From positions 24,813,424 through 24,877,423 of the forward strand of contig CM072512.1 of the NCBI GenBank assembly GCA_036898135.1: 64,000 nucleotides of DNA, written 5' to 3'. The translations under genes and the position numbers were made by a program. The stretch's first letter is position 1. The number at the start of each line of letters is the position of its first letter. This stretch comes from Oncomelania hupensis (Eukaryota; Mollusca; Gastropoda; Littorinimorpha; Pomatiopsidae). Shown here one piece after another: positions 58,709 to 64,000 of this stretch. Under the pieces are notes generated by a model. It made no database searches. It was given only the letters and a program-made list of their open reading frames with translations, and was not told the origin of the DNA.

Positions 58709-61068
58709 GTCCGTCTGTCTGTCTGTCTGGGTGGGTGGGTACATGTTTGTTTGCTTCAAATTACTGTATTAAAGTAATTGTATTGCCGCTCCTCTGTCAT
58801 TATATTTAAAGCTTTTGACATTGTTACCATATGTGTGACGATTTGCAAGGCAGACTAAACACCGCAGTCTCCATATTCTCCTTCTCCCTCCTCCCTATCC
58901 CTCCCGCATAAGTATACTTTTTTTCATCCCTCCTCCTCTACACTCCCTCCTCTCCTACTCTTCCATCTCCTCGCCCTTTCCCCCAATCTCTCTTCCTCTC
59001 CAGCTCTTCTCCATTTCCTCCTTCCTATTGCCTAAAATCATGCTTTCAATTGGTGACATTTTATCCATCCATTTTCCCGCGACCTTTCAGTCTCAGTCAT
59101 GCAGACCTTCTTGCATAAATGTACATTTAACATTAGACCCAGCTGTAACATGTTATAAATTTGACATTTAACAGCTCAATAAAAAAATATATATATATAT
59201 TTATATATATATATATATAAAACTCTGGACTAACCATGAATTAACTAAATTAATCATAAATACATTGACACATTGCTTCCCACTGATATTTGTTACTGAT
59301 TAATAATGAATTAATTTCCTCTTTCTGAAACTAATAAAACTGTTCCTTAAAGTTAAACAGTCGGCCCACTGGATGAGAAAAAATAGTTGATTACATTCTA
59401 TGTATTATCTATTGAAAACTGTCCTTCAGCTAGAATATTCGCCTCTTAACTATTGATTGAATGCTATACATAAGTTTGTGAAAAATTGTAGCTTAACTAA
59501 TATAATATTCACTTCTAGTCTAATTATTTATTAAATTCTATATTTTATTTAAAACTGTCTATCAACTAGTACAGCACCTTCCGCTGAGGTGACTGATAAC
59601 GGCGTTTGAAAACTGATTAATAGTTTCTTCTTTCTCAACCTACTAGTATTTTTCTCTCCCTCTCATCCACTTTGATAGCCAGTGACAGGATGAGAGAAAG
59701 TTATTGATTGGAAGCAAGATTAACTGGGCCATAGCGAACAAAAATCTCTTTCCTCAGCTTGCTTTTTACTATTTTTGTCTAGTGTGTCCTACTAGAGTAT
59801 TTTATGTTTGACTTGTAAACATGCCATATTCAATAGGTTTATACAAAAATGTAAATGACAAGATCCAGTTGTGAGCAGTACAAGAGCCTGGGGATGAAAA
59901 ATTGTTGACTAGAACAAGCCCTGCGGTAAAGATGTAAACTATAAGAAGTCCTGTGAAGGGTATTTTTTTATCTTCAGAAAAAGAGTATAGTTCTTAACAA
60001 ATTAATTACTCTTCAGAGATCTACAGTATATGCACATATACACTACTCAGTATTTAGTGCATGAAATATATTGTATGAGTATTGTACAAGTATTGTATGA
60101 GTATTGTACAAGTAATTAGTGAATGGGATGAGAAATTATATAGAAATAAGACTTTGAGAGAAGTAAAATATTAATTTTGAAGGAGTGCACATCGGGTGCT
60201 GTATGATGAGATGAGATAAGTCTGTTTTCAGTTTTATCAAAGCCTTTCAGATGGACATGCGTTATTACTTTAATGATCTTGGGTTGTATACAGAATTCAA
60301 TGCTTGTAAGGGTTTAATGTTACTTGAAATGTGGTTTTATTTCATACACACACCACATTTTCCAATATCTGACCTTATTTTAAAATTATATCCTTAATTG
60401 TCATGTAAACAAAAAACAATTGTTAAAAGCCTATTAATTTTATCATTAATTTCCTGTCTCCATTGTTTTTTTTGTGTTTTTTTATATTGATGTCAGGTGG
60501 TAATGTATAATAGTTTAGATGATTTGACAGGATTATTTAGGCAGTTTTATAACAGGTTCCCCAGCAAAGGGTGCTCACACATCACAGCAAGGAAATAATT
60601 CTGCTGTAGCTCTGTATTACATAATCATTAGTACATAATAGCAAGACACAGCAGTTTTATATCTGGGTGGTGATGTGATAAAGAGCAATCTCAGGGAAAT
60701 AACAGCAGTTAAACTCTTTAGTACAGTGAAATGTCAGGCTAGGTCATTGTAATATCTCCTTCCCCTTCCCTCCCCCTCTTCTACCTCTTCCCTCCCCTCC
60801 CTCCCCCCCCCCCCCCCCCCACCATCCCATAAAAGCAGTTAAACTCGTTACTAAGTGAAATGTCAGAGCTAGTTCATTGCAATATCTCCTCATCTCTCTT
60901 CCATCCACCCACCCCCTCTCCCCACCCTCCATCCTTTCCATCTTGGTCACAAGCCCTAATTGCTTTAGTTACTTCTATTTATTTTTTTTTAAAATAATTT
61001 AAACGCTTTAAATATTTAAAATATTTTAGTTTTATATTTGCATTGCCATTGTATTTTGCTGATTGTTC
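58703..61068. other. Intron 1 of the CH-domain gene, no element recognised
   Basis: Low-complexity AT and C-rich tracts (59190-59220, 60804-60820). Nothing coding recognised. Confidence 0.4.
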
Positions 61069-61264
61069 AAGATAAACAAATGTAGCGCTTTGAAATTCAC
61101 ATTTGCCTTAATTGCTCCTGTTACTTATATTCTTTTTATGATTTGAACACTTTATTTTAAATATTTAAGATAAACAAATGTAGCGCTTTGAAATTCACAT
61201 TTGCCTTAATTGCTCCTGTTACTTATATTCTTTTTATGATTTGAACACTTTATTTTAAATATTT
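61069..61264 (+). repeat. 98-bp tandem duplication
   Basis: 61069-61166 and 61167-61264 appear identical; the segment before the unit also recurs, with changes, near 61275-61320. Confidence 0.9.
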
Positions 61265-61922
61265 AAATATTTTAGTTGTATACTTGCATTGCCATTGTAT
61301 TTTGCTGATTGTTCAAGTTAAACAAGTGTAACACTTCGAAGGTACTGTAGGTTTGATATAATGGGAACAGTGTGAGGCCACAGTTAAGCACATAACACAT
61401 GTGGGTCATGTTTTCATTGTGTCACACAAAAAGAATGTGAATTGCAAAGGGCTAGTTGAAGAGCAACAACCCAAAACATGCGAGGTGTGTTTTCTTCTAA
61501 CTGGGCCACATTTGCTGCAGTCCAATATATATTTTTTTAATGTTCAAAAGAGGGTAGAAAATTGGGTTAGTGAGATGGGGAGAGGTGGGGGGGGGGTATT
61601 GTTTGAGAGGATTAGTGCATGAAGTTCAGATTATATAAGTAATATTGAAGCGATTTATATTTCACATTTGTATTTATTTAGTGGAAACAAACAGGCTCTC
61701 TAGGGCATCATTTAGAGCTGGTGGAAAGTGATTTATGTAAAGTATGTTTAATATTTGTCTGCCGTTCACAGTCTCATCTATGGTATAAGGGCTGGGTTTG
61801 GTGTGTGTGGGTGTATTTGTGTGTACTTTATCACTTTTTGTCCCATTATTTTCACTAGGCATATGTGTAAAAGGACTACACATGTGAAAATTGTGATGGT
61901 ATTAATACTATTATTGTAAGGT
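61265..61922. other. Intron 1, no element recognised
   Basis: A 73-codon frame at 61401 has no recognisable features. Confidence 0.4.
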
Positions 61923-62012
61923 GGAGAGATCAGGGAAAGATGAAGTACGCTGGTTAAACGATCATCTGTGGTGCCCCTACAACCTCCGAGTTATGGGATA
62001 GGATAGGATAGA
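61923..62012 (+). mobile_element. RTE-like LINE terminal fragment
   Basis: GATCATCTGTGGTGCCCCTA, then CCTCCGAGTTATGGGATAGG and a GGATA tail, as at 3270-3326. Confidence 0.85.
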
Positions 62013-62651
62013 TAGGATTGTAAGGTGGACTAGGTGGGTGATGAGGGCTACGCAAGTCGTGTTGCCAATAAGTTAACTCCTTACAGCGCAAGTCATTTTG
62101 CCCATAACTCCTTAGTCTGCATTTTTGTCTCTTGACCGTACATGTTGTCAATATAGGTGGCAGGTGGATTTTTACTGAAAAATCAATGTTTAGTCTACAG
62201 GTTGTTCATTGTTAAAGTGGCAGTTAGCTGTAAAATTGTGATCTTATGGCTCTTAACTTATTAGCCCTGACAGCAACTTGGTCGCTTCGAACCTACATTC
62301 TTGTCCCAGCTGACAAATTCTATCTTCAATTATGTTGTAAAACTTTTTCAGCAGATGCATTTTAACTCCAGGTATTTGTTTTATCAACAGATAAAATGGA
62401 AATGAAGGGAAATAATTGTTGTAGCGTTAAGACAGGTACTGTTGGACTTTCTATCCATACCCTCAACTAGTGTCATTTTTTTGCTCATGCGATCTGTGAT
62501 CTAATTATTTTTGTTGGCCAACCTATCAAGTAAACACTCTTTTCTTCAGCAGGGTCAGACGGGAATGAATGAGGAAGTAAACCTATATTGAGTATTTTAT
62601 ATAGGCAAAATCAAACTTTAATATAAGAATTGCCTAGTTTACCATTTGCAA

Positions 62652-63354
62652 ACCCATTGGGGTCATGAGCAATCTTGTCACTGTAGATTGTTCTAACCTA
62701 TAAAGGGAACAGTGAAAGCCCCAGTTGAAAACCTGTCTTGCCTTTGTAGGCATGACTAATTCACTGCGGCAACAATTCCCCCCGTTGGAGTGCCGGGGGT
62801 TTCAGTATAAATAGTATCCCCACTTTCTGGAAATTTAGTGCTTTAAATTCCCACTGTCGCTGTCTTCATCATTTGCTCTTTCCCATTCCTGATCTGTCCT
62901 ATCACTCTGCTATACTTTCTTCTTCTTCGCTAGATCAATGACCTACCTTTTTTCTTGAAAACTCTTCCTGGACAAGACTCCTTGTTTGTGTATGAGGTCT
63001 GTTGGATCAGCTTGGGAGTGTTGGACGCTTTCTGCCGGGTGGTCACTAGGGCTTCCTATGATTGTATTATTTCGCACTATAGGCATTTTATATGTATGTG
63101 TTTTGTTGATGATTTATAATGATGGTTGTATTCTATTTTGTTTTTGTAACCGGGGTGTTCGCGTAGTTGAGGTCAACCCTCAGCCGTCCCCCGCATGGGA
63201 TGTCTTTATTGTAAAGTGACTGGCCGGTGGAGGGCATTCAATTTTCCCACTAGGGTTGTTTCGGCAGATCTTTTATGCGGATCGGGGGTTGTCCGGTCCT
63301 GATTTGGCTCGGAAGAGTCCGCTGGACCTAAAGCAACAATAAATCAATCAATCA
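62652..63354 (+). mobile_element. R2 retroelement, full-length copy (703 bp), ACCATTTGCAA duplication
   Basis: ACCATTTGCAA stands at 62641-62651 and 63355-63365. Start, length and (AATC)n tail match 33296-34001; the two copies look more than 95% identical. Confidence 0.85.
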
Positions 63355-63365
63355 ACCATTTGCAA

Positions 63366-64000
63366 GCTTTGTTAACAACTAATCTAACATTTTAATGTCA
63401 CTAAACTTAGATTACACAGATTATGAGGGTCACATTGGTACATCAGAAACTTCAGCAGTTAAAAGATTGTATACTCTTAGAGGCACAGCCAAATCTCGTA
63501 TAATTGCCATATAGAATAGTGCTCTAGAGTATGAAAGGAATGCTCAGGAGGGGGGACGTAGTGTCAATTCTACTATTGTTGCTAGCTACCCATTTCCCAG
63601 CTCAGGCGTTAAAGTGTGCAAATACTCGGCCTGTAGGCCCATGTTCATGAGCAATATTTTAACACATCATTACTTTGAAAGGCAAATTATTCATGGTCTA
63701 GGTTGTGTTTAAGGCTTGCCATAGGTATAAATAAGTGTGACTGGGAATAATGTTTGCATATTATCCCAAATGTCCACAGACGGCAAATAGATTTGCTTAT
63801 CAGGGGTATTACTCAATCTTCGTTTGCTTAGTCACATTATTGCTCAATTATCTTGACCCAAAGATACATTTGTAACACTGTTATTTCCATAAACCTTAAT
63901 CACTTTGTAACATTATATTGCTCAGTAATGTTGCCCCTACTCTGTTTCTTCAAACCTCAGTGATCATGATGGAGTCAAACGGTACCAGCGTTATTTCCTT
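63366..64000. other. End of window, no supported feature
   Basis: Intronic sequence of the CH-domain gene. A splice-acceptor-like site ends at 63960 but the following frame does not continue the CH domain. Confidence 0.35.

Noticed and set aside
60744..60950. Gly-rich minus-strand frame
   Set aside because: It is the complement of a C-rich low-complexity tract.
63961..64000. Second coding exon of the CH-domain gene after a good acceptor at 63960
   Set aside because: Joined in phase it reads IDHDGVKRYQRYFL, which does not continue a CH domain after RPDLI; the window ends before this can be tested.

Overview
This is a eukaryotic nuclear window, most likely from a mollusc or another lophotrochozoan. 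That placement is an inference from the intron-rich animal genes, the dense microsatellites and the mix of SINE, LINE, DNA-transposon and Ty3/gypsy families; no marker fixes the species. Two host genes lie head to head about 27 kb apart, and nearly everything else recognisable is repeat or transposon.

Positions 2207-31669 (minus strand) hold WDR90/POC16, a centriolar CFAP20-domain plus WD40 protein. I could place 33 consecutive coding exons whose phases join without a break into 1,538 codons; the C-terminal end lies beyond the left edge. Its introns contain LINE fragments, tRNA-derived SINEs, a 5S-rRNA-like SINE, hAT-like elements, a foldback element, a THAP-domain relic and a large near-perfect hairpin. 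Several insertions lie against 5' splice sites.

Positions 32464-44770 are one nested stack. A minus-strand CR1-like LINE was broken by four younger insertions: a foldback DNA element with an 8-bp target duplication (itself hit by a 706-bp retroelement called R2 here), a 5S-like SINE, a 1.56-kb solo LTR, and a full-length 6.5-kb Ty3/gypsy element. Target duplications are visible for every step, and most junctions close the LINE reading frame again.

The full-length element (37547-44055) is the main discovery candidate. It has 618-bp LTRs with one difference noticed between them and a single intact 1,504-codon gag-pol frame. Its integrase lies before its reverse transcriptase (gag-PR-INT-RT-RH, the Gmr1-type order), its gag resembles the vertebrate SCAN domain, and its leader carries four perfect three-unit heat-shock-element motifs.

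Positions 44770-57200 hold further fragments: RTE-like LINE pieces, an AT-rich repeat, a second copy of the tRNA-like SINE, a mariner relic with a palindromic end and more R2 copies. The coding start of a plus-strand MICAL-like/EHBP-type calponin-homology gene is at 58450; its first intron fills most of the rest and the gene runs off the right edge.
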